Below are positions 9,599-21,300 of a DNA stretch of 64,000 bases, piece after piece. The notes below the pieces were generated by a model. The model worked only from the letters and a program-made list of their open reading frames with translations. It was not told the DNA's origin and searched no databases. How positions within the stretch are numbered: the first letter of the stretch is position 1; every line of letters starts with the position of its first letter. The stretch is from Naegleria lovaniensis. Its lineage: Eukaryota > Heterolobosea > Eutetramitea > Acrasida > Naegleriidae. The position numbers and the translations under genes are program-made. Location of the stretch: contig NW_025407873.1 of the NCBI RefSeq assembly GCF_003324165.1, positions 124,001 to 188,000 on the forward strand, in the 5' to 3' direction.

Positions 9599-11650
9599 TC
9601 AGATATACACTTCCTTTTGCATGATCAATGGAGTGTATAGAGTTTCAAAAGTGGCATCATACCCAATCCAAAAGAGCTCATACAACAGGAACATGTTAAA
9701 CCATGTTTCACACACAAAGAATAACGCTAAAATTGGAAGTCGTTCATGCAATCGCCAATCATAGGTTGCGCCATAGGTTGCTGATGTTATTCTCCAATTC
9801 AGAAAGAGTCCAGTCAACCATGGAATAAATGCAAATAATGCAAACCATCCAAGTTTTGCGACAATCTTTGGCACCATTCGAGGCTTCAGTGTTAGTTGTA
9901 CCTGGAAAGAGTGTCGTATTTTCTGTACAGATCGTATCTTGTTTAGGGGGTTCTTTGTCACACTTAATTCATATTTTTCAATAGCATCACATGGTCTTTT
10001 CATATTTTCAAGATCTTTGAATCGGTTTTTCTTATCACCTTTCTTAATCATATCACCATTTCGTAACAAGAAATAAAGATTTTGTTCAGTGGTCTCGGCA
10101 TGCAAAGAACAATCTTCAATTCCAAACAATGGAAAACAATATCGTTGTAAAAATATTTCTTGTAAGGATTTCTCTGTTTTTAAAATCATGGTTCGTTGAG
10201 AAAGAAAATGAGCAAAATAAACAAAGTATTTCGAGGGAAGTTTCAATTGTTGCTTGATATTGCTGCAGTTGTCTAGTGTGGAATCAACATGTGAGCTTAA
10301 ATTTGTGAAAATTTGAAAATTCATCTCCTTGTTGTTGGCAAGAAATATCTGACCTCTCAGTCGGATACATCTAGGATTCAGCGTACGATTAGGGCTGTAT
10401 GGAAACATCATTTTTGTAGAACTTCTATTTTTCTGTTGCTTGTTTGATTCGTTGTTTGGGGTTAAAATATAGCTGTCTAGCAGTGATTTGATGATAGGAT
10501 GTAAGGAGCTGAATGTTGGCATTGTCGTTAGAGAAGTCACTGGAGTTTCTTTGTTGGTAAAAATTTGATTCCTTTTCATACGCTTGTACATGGTATACTG
10601 TTTAACATCTTCATATTCGTTTTGTGTAAGCGATAGCTTGAATTTCTGAAGCATTGATCTAAATCCATGAAATGATGGAGAAAAACGACTCTTGTATTCA
10701 ATGCAATGTACTTTCCAAAACTCTTCATTGTTACCACCAACATCGTTATCGTCATTGATCAATTTCACTATTATTAATGAGGATGAAGGTATCATCCAAT
10801 TCACGGCAATTGGCTCTTTCGCAAGTTTAAGAACTACAGTGATTGTACTTTCATAGTGCCACAAGTAAATATAAATATTTTGGGAGACAAATGTAAATAT
10901 AAATTGTAACTCTGAAATGGTCCATTGTTTGGATTGAAAGTGTTGAACAAAATGGCTCAATTGCCGTTTTGAGTCACATTTCAAGTATCTTTGAATGTGA
11001 ACACGTTGTTGTGTATCATTTTCATTGTATGTTCGAATATGTTTCAAAGTTACAAAATCTTTCATGTTCGACAATTTTTCTTCACTATTAAATAAATATC
11101 TGAATTTTGTTGGAATACGCAATAAATCATAAATAAAATCTAAACTTTCAGTACACATGTTGTCATTTTGAATTTCTTCTTCATCATAGAAATCTCCATA
11201 ACGCGTTCTCACCAAAGAAGATGGAATTTTTGGAACATTGAATTTCGCACAACTTATTTGAAATAAAAAACACATCATTTCAATAGTAGAAAGATATTTT
11301 TGTGATTTCAAGGAATCTCTAAAGAATATTTTTCGATTTAACCGATCGAGTAGGATTTTGTGTAAATCCCTCAAGTCCTCATCATGATTATTACAACATT
11401 CTTGGGAAATGGTTGAATCCGATAGAGATCTCTTCAAGATTTTGTTAAAAACCTTCTTCCAAACGGCTAAATATTTCCATTCAAATAAATATGGGGATGG
11501 AAGGAAAGAGAAAATCTCTCCGATCATCTCAGGAGGTAGTTGAAACCATTCACCAGCAGAGATGGTTGTTATGGGGCTCTTGCAGGAGAAGGCCATTTTT
11601 TTTAAAGTCCTTTTAGACAAATTCTTTCCCAAGACCCAATATGAGATCAT
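9599..11650 (-). CDS. F-box-like protein with C-terminal membrane segments
   Basis: About 683 residues from ATG at 11650. The open frame extends slightly further only through a GTG, and a second ATG at 11596 (MAFSCKSP) is also possible. Residues about 37-75 (WFQLPPEMIGEIFSFLPS and following) look like a degenerate F-box. A long region without recognised domains follows. The last 90 residues hold two strongly hydrophobic stretches (LGWFALFAFIPWLTGLFLNW and LPILALFFVCETWF), predicted as membrane spans. An F-box would tie the protein to a Skp1-cullin ubiquitin ligase, and a membrane anchor would place that ligase on a membrane. Function beyond this is unknown. Confidence 0.75.
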   Translation of the reverse strand: MISYWVLGKNLSKRTLKKMAFSCKSPITTISAGEWFQLPPEMIGEIFSFLPSPYLFEWKYLAVWKKVFNKILKRSLSDSTISQECCNNHDEDLRDLHKILLDRLNRKIFFRDSLKSQKYLSTIEMMCFLFQISCAKFNVPKIPSSLVRTRYGDFYDEEEIQNDNMCTESLDFIYDLLRIPTKFRYLFNSEEKLSNMKDFVTLKHIRTYNENDTQQRVHIQRYLKCDSKRQLSHFVQHFQSKQWTISELQFIFTFVSQNIYIYLWHYESTITVVLKLAKEPIAVNWMIPSSSLIIVKLINDDNDVGGNNEEFWKVHCIEYKSRFSPSFHGFRSMLQKFKLSLTQNEYEDVKQYTMYKRMKRNQIFTNKETPVTSLTTMPTFSSLHPIIKSLLDSYILTPNNESNKQQKNRSSTKMMFPYSPNRTLNPRCIRLRGQIFLANNKEMNFQIFTNLSSHVDSTLDNCSNIKQQLKLPSKYFVYFAHFLSQRTMILKTEKSLQEIFLQRYCFPLFGIEDCSLHAETTEQNLYFLLRNGDMIKKGDKKNRFKDLENMKRPCDAIEKYELSVTKNPLNKIRSVQKIRHSFQVQLTLKPRMVPKIVAKLGWFALFAFIPWLTGLFLNWRITSATYGATYDWRLHERLPILALFFVCETWFNMFLLYELFWIGYDATFETLYTPLIMQKEVYI

Positions 11651-11788
11651 TTGTTCCTTAAACACATTTCATTCCTTTTTATTAAATCAATGAAACAAGC
11701 CCAAAATTTAAATGTTTCAGCCATCGAATATGTGTTGAGTTGGGGATTTAAGTAAACATTGATGGTTTACAGAGTAATCTTTTCAAAA

Positions 11789-13532
11789 TCAAAATCGTCT
11801 TGTAAAGTAGTAATAATTATTTTCAGGATCCTTTTGTAACAAATAAAGTACCACCTGACAAAATGATGGTGATCCTCCCTTTTGCGTTAGTTGCATTTTG
11901 AAATCCTCAATTTCATGCAAATTGTGATCAAAATCCACACCAAACCATTTTAAAATTACAAGACCTAGAGAGTACATGTACCTTCAAACATGCATTTTCC
12001 CTTTGATAGTATATATTCTTTGTCATACTTGAATCTCTTGAAAATTTCAAAATCTATCAGAAAATAATGATCATCGTATTTCACGATATTATCTGGTTTC
12101 ACGTCATTGTGATGGCGACGGTTGCATTCCAATATTCTTCGGCTCTGGTTGTTTTGAAAAAGACTTGTTTACCTCTCATAATCTCTTTGTCATAACGTGT
12201 CACAGTCTTAAACGTTGGGTCTGGAATGAAAGAGTAAATATCTTGGTCAAAGTGGACCATTCGTTTCTGCTTTTGGGACTGAGCAGAACAAATTGCAGAT
12301 GCAGAAATGTGGCTTCTGGTGCTCAAATATTGACACATTTCTTTGTGATAGATGTTCTTCATCGATGTCAAAATGAGAGCAATTAAATGAACTCGGTGAG
12401 AGATGTTGGTGTGGTAAAAGCTGCCCAAAAACTTCGTTGAATAATCAACTTGGATGCTTGTTTTCATAGTATCGTCTATCACGCTATACAATGCATATAC
12501 ATTTGCCTTTTCTTTGTCAGTAGTTATTCCAATGGTTACAATATCATTGTGCCATTGTTCGACGTTGTCATGAAGCAACTGGCGCAAACAATATGAGTGT
12601 GCCAATCGACACATTAAAACCAATTTTGGTAAATCTGGGTGCAACAAGTGATGATACTTGTCTGTTTTGTCTTCTCGTAGCAATGAAATGTAATAATTGT
12701 TACAAGGTTTATAGAATTCAATCATCCGGTTTCAGACGTCTAATTGCATTTTTCATGTGCTTTTGTGATTCAGATAGCATGAGTTGCTCATTAATTTCCA
12801 CATTTCTTTTTCAACAGTTAGAACTTGGTAATATTTGATTTTCAGCCTACCTGTTTCTATAACAATTATCAAAGAGCGCACAAAAATCAAAAAGAGGATA
12901 CACAAAAGGTCCACAAAAGGCCAATTCTGAAGGATCGTTACAGAATTGGGATGTATGTGGAGAGAAAGCTCTTTGCACAATATTTTCCAACCAATCTTTC
13001 TTTTTAGTTTCTAATAAATCAGCCAAATCTTGCATGGTCTGCTGTTTTTGAGTTTGTTCAGACGTTTTATCTGAAAGCACAGTCAGGTACTCTTTACAAG
13101 ACACAAAAAAACTTGATTCTTCAATATTAATTTTTTGCTTGTCAGACAGCTCAATACTCAACACCTCCAATGTGTATCTAAAGAAGGTAGTTTTTTTCGC
13201 CAACTTGTGGCCAAGCGATGCCCACCAACAGTCAGGAAGCCTCTTTTGCATAATTGATCCATGAATTTTTGGCAAATCTGTGACTTGTGAAGGATTATAT
13301 TGTGGTGTATTCGATTGCTCGATCTTGGCACAAATTTTTTCCAGTACAGCATGTGCGACTGTTTTAAGTTCGAATTTTCTTAGAAACAATGATTAAAAGT
13401 GAGCCCTACAAGCAATTTAAACTGTGATGCTTACCTCTCTGTTTTGATTTTTTTCTGTTTACTCTCCGAAAAGATCGTTGGGAGTGGATAGTGTTTGGTT
13501 CTTTTTTTTGTGTGTTGATGATGATCTTCCAT
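11789..13532 (-). pseudogene. Crinkler-like (REase plus kinase) gene, probably a relic
   Basis: A multi-exon minus-strand locus beginning at ATG 13532 (MEDHHQHTKKRT). The first two introns are clear (13434..13379 and one starting at 12850). The parts in order are a Lys-rich leader, a helical region ending in the GPFVYPLFDF block, a region reading like the nuclease-fold (REase) part of Crinkler/CR effectors (an EDK motif), a PDLPKLVLM-type linker, and a protein-kinase C-lobe with HNDVKPDNIVKY and MYSLGLVILKW. Crinkler-type effectors combine these two domains in oomycetes, fungi and some free-living protists. The reading frame is not continuous, with roughly two or three breaks or unrecognised introns, so the copy looks broken. 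The family call rests on motif order only. Confidence 0.4.
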
Positions 13533-13873
13533 ATGATATGGGTGGTCTTGATTATTCGGAGGAGGAGTGGGTTGTGTTACGTAAAGTCAGGCTTGTGGTT
13601 TGTGAGGACATTTTTGATCAAAAAAAAGAACGGTTTTCTTTGGCGGTAAATTTTACAGCAACAATTTGTCTTTTTCAAATCTTTGACACTTTTCATGTAA
13701 AATCTTAACATTCTTCATGTCGGTCAGGGAGAGAAGAAGTGAACACTTTCCTTGAAGGTAATGACTATTCATGTGTATACTTGGAGTGTTGGTTGAGTCA
13801 CTTCCGCCACCACCACCACCGCGATTCGAATGACTATTGCTACTACCGCTACTCATGGTATTGCTTTCCATGT
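13533..13873. other. Intergenic region; nothing recognised
   Basis: About 340 bases between the Crinkler-like locus start and the cyclase stop. It contains a poly-Gly/Ser-coding shadow frame but no gene that could be supported. Confidence 0.5.
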
Positions 13874-16800
13874 TCACACGACGGTTGTTGGTTTGTTCAT
13901 GACAATGGATTTCAACAAGGACTCGACTTGTTTCAAATCCGAATGAATTCTCTGTTGTAATTGATTGGCTTTGTTTTTGTGGCAAACGAGTTCATAAATT
14001 GCAAGTAGAGAAGAATTCTGTTGTGGTTCAGTTCCAGCACCAGTACGACCTTGTGTAGGATTGGCAACCATACCTCTTTGAGACAATCGTGAAGACAATG
14101 AGTATAATGGATGAGTTTTTGTGTTTTCATTCATGACATCTCTACCACTGGATGAGGATGGTAATTGAGGTGATGCAGTCGTACTATTCGTGGTGCTAGA
14201 ACTAGTAGTGTTCGTAGTAGTAATGATATTCTTATGGTTGTGAATCGTTTCTATCATGGTCAGTGAGCTCTTGGCATGTTCGGGCATCACTTCATTCAAT
14301 AGAATATCTTCAGAATAGGACTCATAAATCTTTTCACGTGGCAAAATGTCAATAAAATAACAAAGGAATGCTTCTTGCACTTTTTCATAGGTTTGTGGAC
14401 CAATGAGAATGGATGTGTTGAAGTAATGATTGAGAGTGGTTAATTTGGATGCAATTTCAACGTTTTTTCCAAATACGGTATAGCTCATTCTGTTGGGTGT
14501 ATGAACTAAATTTCCACACAGTACACTTCCAGTGTTAATTCCAATCTTTACACGAATAGGAATGTTGCACTCAGGTTCATTTTCACGAATTTGTTCAAGC
14601 AGTGATGTTTCTTTCTCACTCGTATCATCCTCATTTTCTTCCAAAAGATGTTGATCAGCATTCGCTGTCATGTCCACATTATCATTGGCGGCTTCTTTGT
14701 TGAAATGAGTCATTTCCATACATCCTTCCAAAATTTCAAATGCAGTTGCACATGCCTTCAACTCATGATCGTGCAATGGCATGGTCGTCGGTTCATTAAA
14801 ATAGCACATCAAAGTTCCATCAACATTATTAAAAGTATCAATCACTCCTTGATGATTATGAATAATATCACTCACAAATGTGAAATAATTGTTTAACAAG
14901 TTGAGTAACTGATGAGGTTTTAAAGTCTCTGAAAGTGTACGAAAACCCTCCATTTCGCAACAGAGAATAGTCATGACGGGTAGAGCGGTGCCACCATAAC
15001 CATACGGAGATGTGGCACAATTAGGTACAATGAAACCAGAGAGATCTTGAAGCAGAGCTTCTTGTTGTCGCATCATGAATTTCTTAATCACAATTTCGGG
15101 TACATATCTATGGAGCCATATAGGCGAGTCATGGTGAATAGTCCCATCATCAAATTTGATCATTAGAACCACATCCAATGAGAACGTTGAACTCGTTAGC
15201 ATAACATCAACTTACTTGGTAATAGTATTCATACCCTTCTTCATACTCGACATGTATTCTTGCATTTCCTTAATGTCACTAAATAAACTCTTTGAATGAC
15301 CATCTTTGAGAGCGTTAATATTCAAATCTGTTAGAGTGCTCAATTTCAACATTTCCATTGAAATTTGATACAATGGAGTGCTGATTCCTCTCACACAAAA
15401 GAATAAACAAATCATTCCAAATATAAATACAATTAAAAAAACGACTACTGAGGTAATTCCTCCTGTAATAATTTCATCAGCAAAAGTGGCAGTCTTTGTT
15501 GCAACAGCTACACCCCATGACAATTGATATAAATCATTCACAACAGTTAATTCAACGTCGAGTACAGTATCCTTATCAATAAATGTTGATCTTTCAATAA
15601 ATTTGGAACAAATTCGATCCATAGATAGATCACAACTTGTAGAATTGAGTAATTTCAAAATATTCCTCGATCGATAGGAATTAATGATTGCTTGTGCTGT
15701 GTTGTATTTTGCATCATTGGTATTGGCATTGAGAGCAATTAAATCTCCGTCAGAATTTGTAATAAAAGCCAAGTCTAAATCTCCAAATAAATTACTTGAA
15801 TTTTTCAAGAGACGACTCAATGTTTGTGATTGTAATTGAAATCCAACAACTCCATACAAATGGAGAGGATTTTTTTGAGAACTATTCAAATTCTCGGGAG
15901 ATATAAAACGAATGGCATTGGTGGAATTTTCTGGTAAAAATGCATAGGAAGTATCTCCTTGTACTTCACTTTGTGGTAATTGGGTTAAATTATTGATCGT
16001 ATAAACTGGAATGGTAACTGCAATGGTTTGATCTCCTGAAACAGTTTTGAAGACGGGTGCCCACCGAAATTCAGTCCAATAATCTTCACTTCTTGCATAG
16101 GTCTGATACCATGGCCGTGTTTGAACTCGTGTTGTGGAATTTGGATTACATGCCACCCGATAAAAATATTGTCTCAAATACATATCTGAAATTCTCTGAT
16201 TGGGCATATATCTCCAATAGTACTGGCATTGAGTTTGTAATTCAATAGATCCATTCATAAGTGTGAAATAGCCTGGAGTATTTCTACTGTACCCAATATA
16301 GACATTGTCATATCGTGCAAAATTAACAGCATCAATAGGCATACTAGTTCCATAGAGGTCAACAATGTAGTGAAAGAGTGTGAGCCAATGTGTCGTATTT
16401 TTAACATCAAAATGTGAATCACTCATTTGCCATCGCATCGTGTCAATCGCTAGCGAAGTATAATCCACTAAATTTAAAATTTCTTGTCCACTGAATGTTC
16501 GAATTTGTAATTGTTGTGAGTTGAGCGTATCTTGCACAACTTTTTGACCACTACTATACAATAAAATAAATGCAGCAGAAATTCCAAATATTCCTTGCAA
16601 AATAAAAAGAAACAAAAGAGTGTTCATGATAGTGATACACCGAGGAGGATGACAAAGAAAGGTCACTGGTCTTGACGCACAGCACATACATTTGAATAAT
16701 AACCATATGGAATATTCACTATGAAGAATTTCCGATTCTTTTTCATCATGTGACAAGGATGTATTCTTCATAAAGTGATTGTGACTATGATTATAATAAT

Positions 16801-17548
16801 TACTATCATCTTCATCATCTGTATCATTGTAATCTCCATCATCTTCATGAATGATGGCATCTGTCATTAATCGAACATTATTTTTCGAACTTTTTCGTTT
16901 GGAGTTGGCCGATGATGATTCAGCAGCGTTTTGTATCACTCGAATCGTATCATTCTTTTCTAGCACTGTGAGCGAGAAAGGAAGAAGAGAAGACAGAAAG
17001 GATGAACTTGTTGATGGTTGTGATAAAACATGTTGTGGATGTTGAGAAGAAGAACCTTGTTCTAATAATTGTTCCGAACTATTGAAATCGATCATGTTTG
17101 CTGCGCTACTCGTGATGGGAGTATTGGTTGGAAGTGTCAGGTGTGGTTGTTCACTGGTAATTCTTGTTGTATTAGTTGATGGTACAATGAAGGGCGTACT
17201 GGATTTCTGTTGTTGTTGCGAATTTAAATTTTCTGGAGTATTAGTTGTTACACGAGCTTGTTGTTGTTGTGTTGATGATAATGATGATGATGCTGGAATG
17301 ACTTTTTGTACTCGGGAGAAGTGAGAAGCGCAACAAAAGTAGGAAAGAAAGGCTTCCAGCAGAGTTTGTGCTTGATGTCTCTTTCTTCGTCCGAGATGAG
17401 AATCAAAGCCTTTTCGTTGTTGTTGCATTTTGTTGTTCGATGAAGTGGATGATGGAGGTGATTCTGAATAATGAAAACGTTGTTCGGCATCTTCAAATTC
17501 GTTCAGAGCGACCGTGTCTCCGTCGCGTTGTTGCTCGTGGTTCAACAT
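13874..17548 (-). CDS. Receptor-type class III nucleotidyl cyclase with HAMP; catalytic site looks degenerate
   Basis: Two exons: 17548..15216 and 15107..13874, with an intron 15215..15108 (GTAAGT...TAG) whose removal restores the canonical KYVPEIV linker. The product is about 1,188 residues. A long Ser/Gln/His-rich cytoplasmic N-terminus is followed by a membrane span (residues about 315-340), a ~350-residue extracellular sensor resembling a Cache domain, a second span (about 695-720) and a HAMP-like linker (GISTPLYQISMEMLKL). The cyclase domain (about 815-1040) has TILCCEMEGF, VDGTLMCYFN, GINTGSVLCGN and SYTVFGKNVEIASKL. In active enzymes these positions hold a metal Asp, a GD pair, an Asp in the GD before VN, a catalytic Asn and an Arg. 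Here they read Glu, a shifted DG, Lys, Glu and Lys. The fold is clear; activity is doubtful. Confidence 0.85.
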
Positions 17549-17640
17549 GCTCTTTTTTTGTGCTCTGGTCTGTAATTAGTGTGCAGGTAATACGAAAATT
17601 TTTTCGAAGTTCAGTCTTAGGCTAACCGTTCAATTTAAGG

Positions 17641-17678
17641 TTTAATTAAACAACAGCTACTCGTTCAGAAACTTGAGT
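17641..17678. repeat. Outer copy of the 38-base short repeat (B2), element end
   Basis: Identical to 18304..18341. It marks the downstream end of the element. The host flank just outside reads caatttaagg, close to the caattta at the other repeat ends. Confidence 0.8.
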
Positions 17679-18067
17679 TTATTTCTCCAACAATATCTTA
17701 GCTGGATTACTTCACCTACAATTGCATAAACTAACCTATTGCTGCCATGTATTTCAAACTTGCGGACAATTTAGAGACAAGGAATAAACTCACTATGCAT
17801 ATACTAGCCACAACCGGGCCCCGAAAATCAATAGAAGCAAAGGATAGAACTCTTCGCAGGTGCAAGTTTCCTCGAAACTCTCAACACCTTAGTAACAAAA
17901 CCCCCTGGGTCAGTGTTACAACTACACTCAAACAAACTTTTGACATAACTATGTCAAGAAAAAACGAATTCATAATCATCTTAAAATTGTGCAGTAATAC
18001 AACTAGTTCAAGAATACATACCAGATATTTTCGTTCTTTTAAATTGGTAAGGGTGGGGCGGTGGGAG

Positions 18068-18307
18068 TACTAAGGATGCTGAAATCTTTGACATGATAGG
18101 GAGTGGATATTTCTGAATGATATCCAATAATGGTTGACTGCTGCTACTCATTGTTTATGCAATTTTTAAACTTGCTTAAACCAAAGAGCACAATTACCAT
18201 TCTATTTATACTCAAAAAACTTTCATTGTAATCCTGGTTGACTTCGTAGCTTCGTTGTTTACAATATAAACTTTCGTAAGTCCCTGTCGGTCCTTACTAC
18301 AATTTAA
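18068..18307. repeat. Inner copy of the ~240-base split direct repeat (A2)
   Basis: Near-identical partner of 22189..22427, differing by about one base in length. It lies just beyond the end of the coding region, adjoining the short repeat at 18304..18341. Confidence 0.9.
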
Positions 18308-18341
18308 TTAAACAACAGCTACTCGTTCAGAAACTTGAGTC
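18304..18341. repeat. Inner copy of the 38-base short repeat (B1)
   Basis: Identical to 17641..17678 (tttaattaaacaacagctac...). It overlaps the end of the inner long repeat by four bases, which resembles a circle-junction sequence. Confidence 0.85.
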
Positions 18342-18348
18342 TTACTAG

Positions 18349-21300
18349 CTAAAGACCCAGCTGTTGGGAGACATTTCTTTCGCCTGAGAATTCTGAACGA
18401 AAATATCTGTCAACAGCATTAGAAGACCAGTCACCTATGGCCTTAATTGCCGCTTCTGAGAACTTGGCGAAACTAGCTTCGGTTGCTCCACCAATACGCA
18501 GTGAGTGAGATGAATATTTCCCATCTTCTCCGATCCAAATTGCAATCTGTTTCAAAATCCATGAAACTTCCACTGTATTCATTTCATGAGAACCAGTGAA
18601 GAGATATTTACCTTGATCTCTTACTTCCAACAAACGTTTCAACCATCGTAAAGGACATAACGGAGAGCCTGTTGCCTCAATACAAGCCGTTCTTCCTCTT
18701 GGGTTATTCTTTGTCGTTCTGGCTGTGATTTTGAATCCAATCACTGGATGAGATACAAGCTTGATATCTTCAAGAAGTAGTCCTCCCAACTCAGAACCTC
18801 TGAACATGGTTCTAATACCAATTATCATTAAAGCTGTGTACATAACAAAGATCTTATTTGAGACAAAAGAGCTACCGACATCAATCCACTTCTTGATAAA
18901 CTCAATACTCCACGGTGATCTTTCTCTCTCCGAGGCGACCATAGATAAATTACACATTCCAGAAATTAACTGTTCAACTTGCGGATGTGATGTAGGGTCT
19001 TCCACCATATACAATTTACATCTATTCCGAATCGCAAAACTTGCAGCTCTACAATTTGATCCTGAAGGAGTTTGCAAGAACAGATCTGTGAGGAATACTA
19101 CAACAAGTTCAACAGAGGGAGGAGGAGTGAAACCGTTCTTTACAGCAAAATCTATCATTCTAAACCAATAACTGTCGTAATTATTACTTGTAGTGTCCTT
19201 AATATGACAGGGAATAATTAAACTTGCATAATGTCTCAAACTTTCCATCGACAATCGATTAACGTTGCCACGATTTTCCAAGATTTCTTGTGTGGTTCCA
19301 CGTTTCCGCTCCGCGTGGGAACGAAATCTTGCCCAGATAAAACTAGTTGTTTTACCTGATACTTCTCTACGAGGTTCCACCACCACCTTGTTTTCCACAC
19401 TGGATGCACTAAGACCATTTGAGCTTTGGATTCCAGGCAATGTTGTAGTACTCTTCCTACCAGGTTGAAGGGAACACAACACCAATTGATTACTGGCTCT
19501 TTCCACAAATGACTGAAAGCATCCGCCACTTCGGTTCGGGACGTTCTCATCCTTGTACAATAGGGTTCCACTTTGAAATTGTAATGGGAGGCGAATCGAT
19601 CGAAACCTATTGAGACATTCAACTGCTGCTGAACTCGGTTGAATGCTTCTTGAGTGATCTCCCAATCTGTCGGATCTACTTCTTCTTTCATTCTGCTCAG
19701 TTGATCTGCTATTACATTCTCTGAGGAAGGAAGCCACTCCAACGACAACAGTTGAATATTGTTTTCGAAGATAATCCTCCAAATATCTCGAACAATCTTG
19801 TTCATAATCTCGCTCTTGGCTCTTCCTTTCTTTATGACATTTAAAGCCACCATCGAATCGGTGTAAATAATTAGATTCTTTTTGTGGAAATATTCTTTCC
19901 AATTCATTAAGGCAATCCAAATACTTTTCACTTCTAAAATATTGATATGAAGATCTCTTTCTGAATCTCTCCAAGTACCGTGTAATTTCAAATTTTCTTC
20001 TTTGAAAAAGGCTCCCCAACCAAGAGAGGACGCATCCGTCCAAAAATAATTCACAAGACTTGGGAATTGAAATAGTCTCCCATTCCAAAAATCTAAGTTG
20101 CCTAAAATCCATTTTAGGTTGTTGAGCACATCTTTGTCTCTTAATACAAAAGTGTGATCCCATCCACCCATTGACACTTGATTCATCACGTATGAATAAA
20201 TAGGATTCAACATAACTTGAGCTGGTTGAAAACAATCTAAGTAAGCAACAACAACGCCCGTAATTCTGTACAGATCTTTGCATGTAATCTGTTGTGAATC
20301 TCTTGCTGAATCTAAAACCCATCGTATTCGACCTTTGATCTTCATGATCGTTGAATCTGTCATAAACAGTTTCTTCTGTTCTAAATCGATCAATATCCCT
20401 AAGAGTTGGAATTGTTTCATTGGTGTCAAAAAACTCTTTTTCTTTTCCATCACAATCCCTAGAGAGTGGCTTTCTTTCGAAACTGTCACTAAATTCCTTA
20501 GAGCTGTTACGAAATCTCCAAAATGTAGTAAACCAATATCGTCCAAATAATTTGACAAATGTAGAGTATTTGATTCCAAAAAGGATACAAATTGATTCAT
20601 CACTTGTGTGAATATATACGGAGATCCATTCCATCCAAAGGGAAGTACTGTAAACTGATATATTTCTCCATCTACTTCTATTGCAAAATATTTGCGAGAA
20701 TCTGGATGCACCTTTATCTGGTGATAACCACTCTTCATGTCGAACGAAGATCCATAAACGTTCGAACCATTTCTCGGTACAAATTCTAGAAACTTCTTGA
20801 GAGTCTTGTACTTGAATTTCTGAATTTGACAAAATCGATTGAGTGGTCGAAGATCTATTATTAAACGGAACGAATCTTTCTTCGGAACCAAACGATATCT
20901 TGCAATTACTTCTGCTTTGTCTGTCTTCTCTATGGCTCCAATTTCCTTTAACATAGCAATTTCCTTCCTGAACCATTCTTGCTCCTTTTTGGTCCACTTT
21001 GAAATATCGACTTTCCCATGATACCTCTGGAAGTTTTTGGAAGTAACAACCTTCACTCCTTCTTTCAACATTATGACCATCGCTTGTGGCGCTCCTCTTT
21101 TCTGCCATTCGTACCATTTGTTGGAAATGGAATGAATTGCAGCTTTCCTTTCCATTATTTCTTCTTGAGGAATGAAAAAACGAGTAGAGGGAACCATCTT
21201 TTTTATTCCTCTTGTCACAATTAGCTGCTAGATGGTTTGGACTCTGACAAATATGGCATAGTTTTGGCAATTTCGGTTTTTCCTTAACATTATTATTGTG

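Noticed and set aside
13653-13985. Minus-strand open frame with poly-Gly/Ser overlapping the cyclase 3' end
   Set aside because: Out of frame with the cyclase, low complexity, no domain. Probably 3' UTR.
16700-17548. Antisense gene opposite the cyclase N-terminus
   Set aside because: Several plus-strand frames are open only because the sense strand is Ser/Gln/His-rich. None has a recognisable domain.
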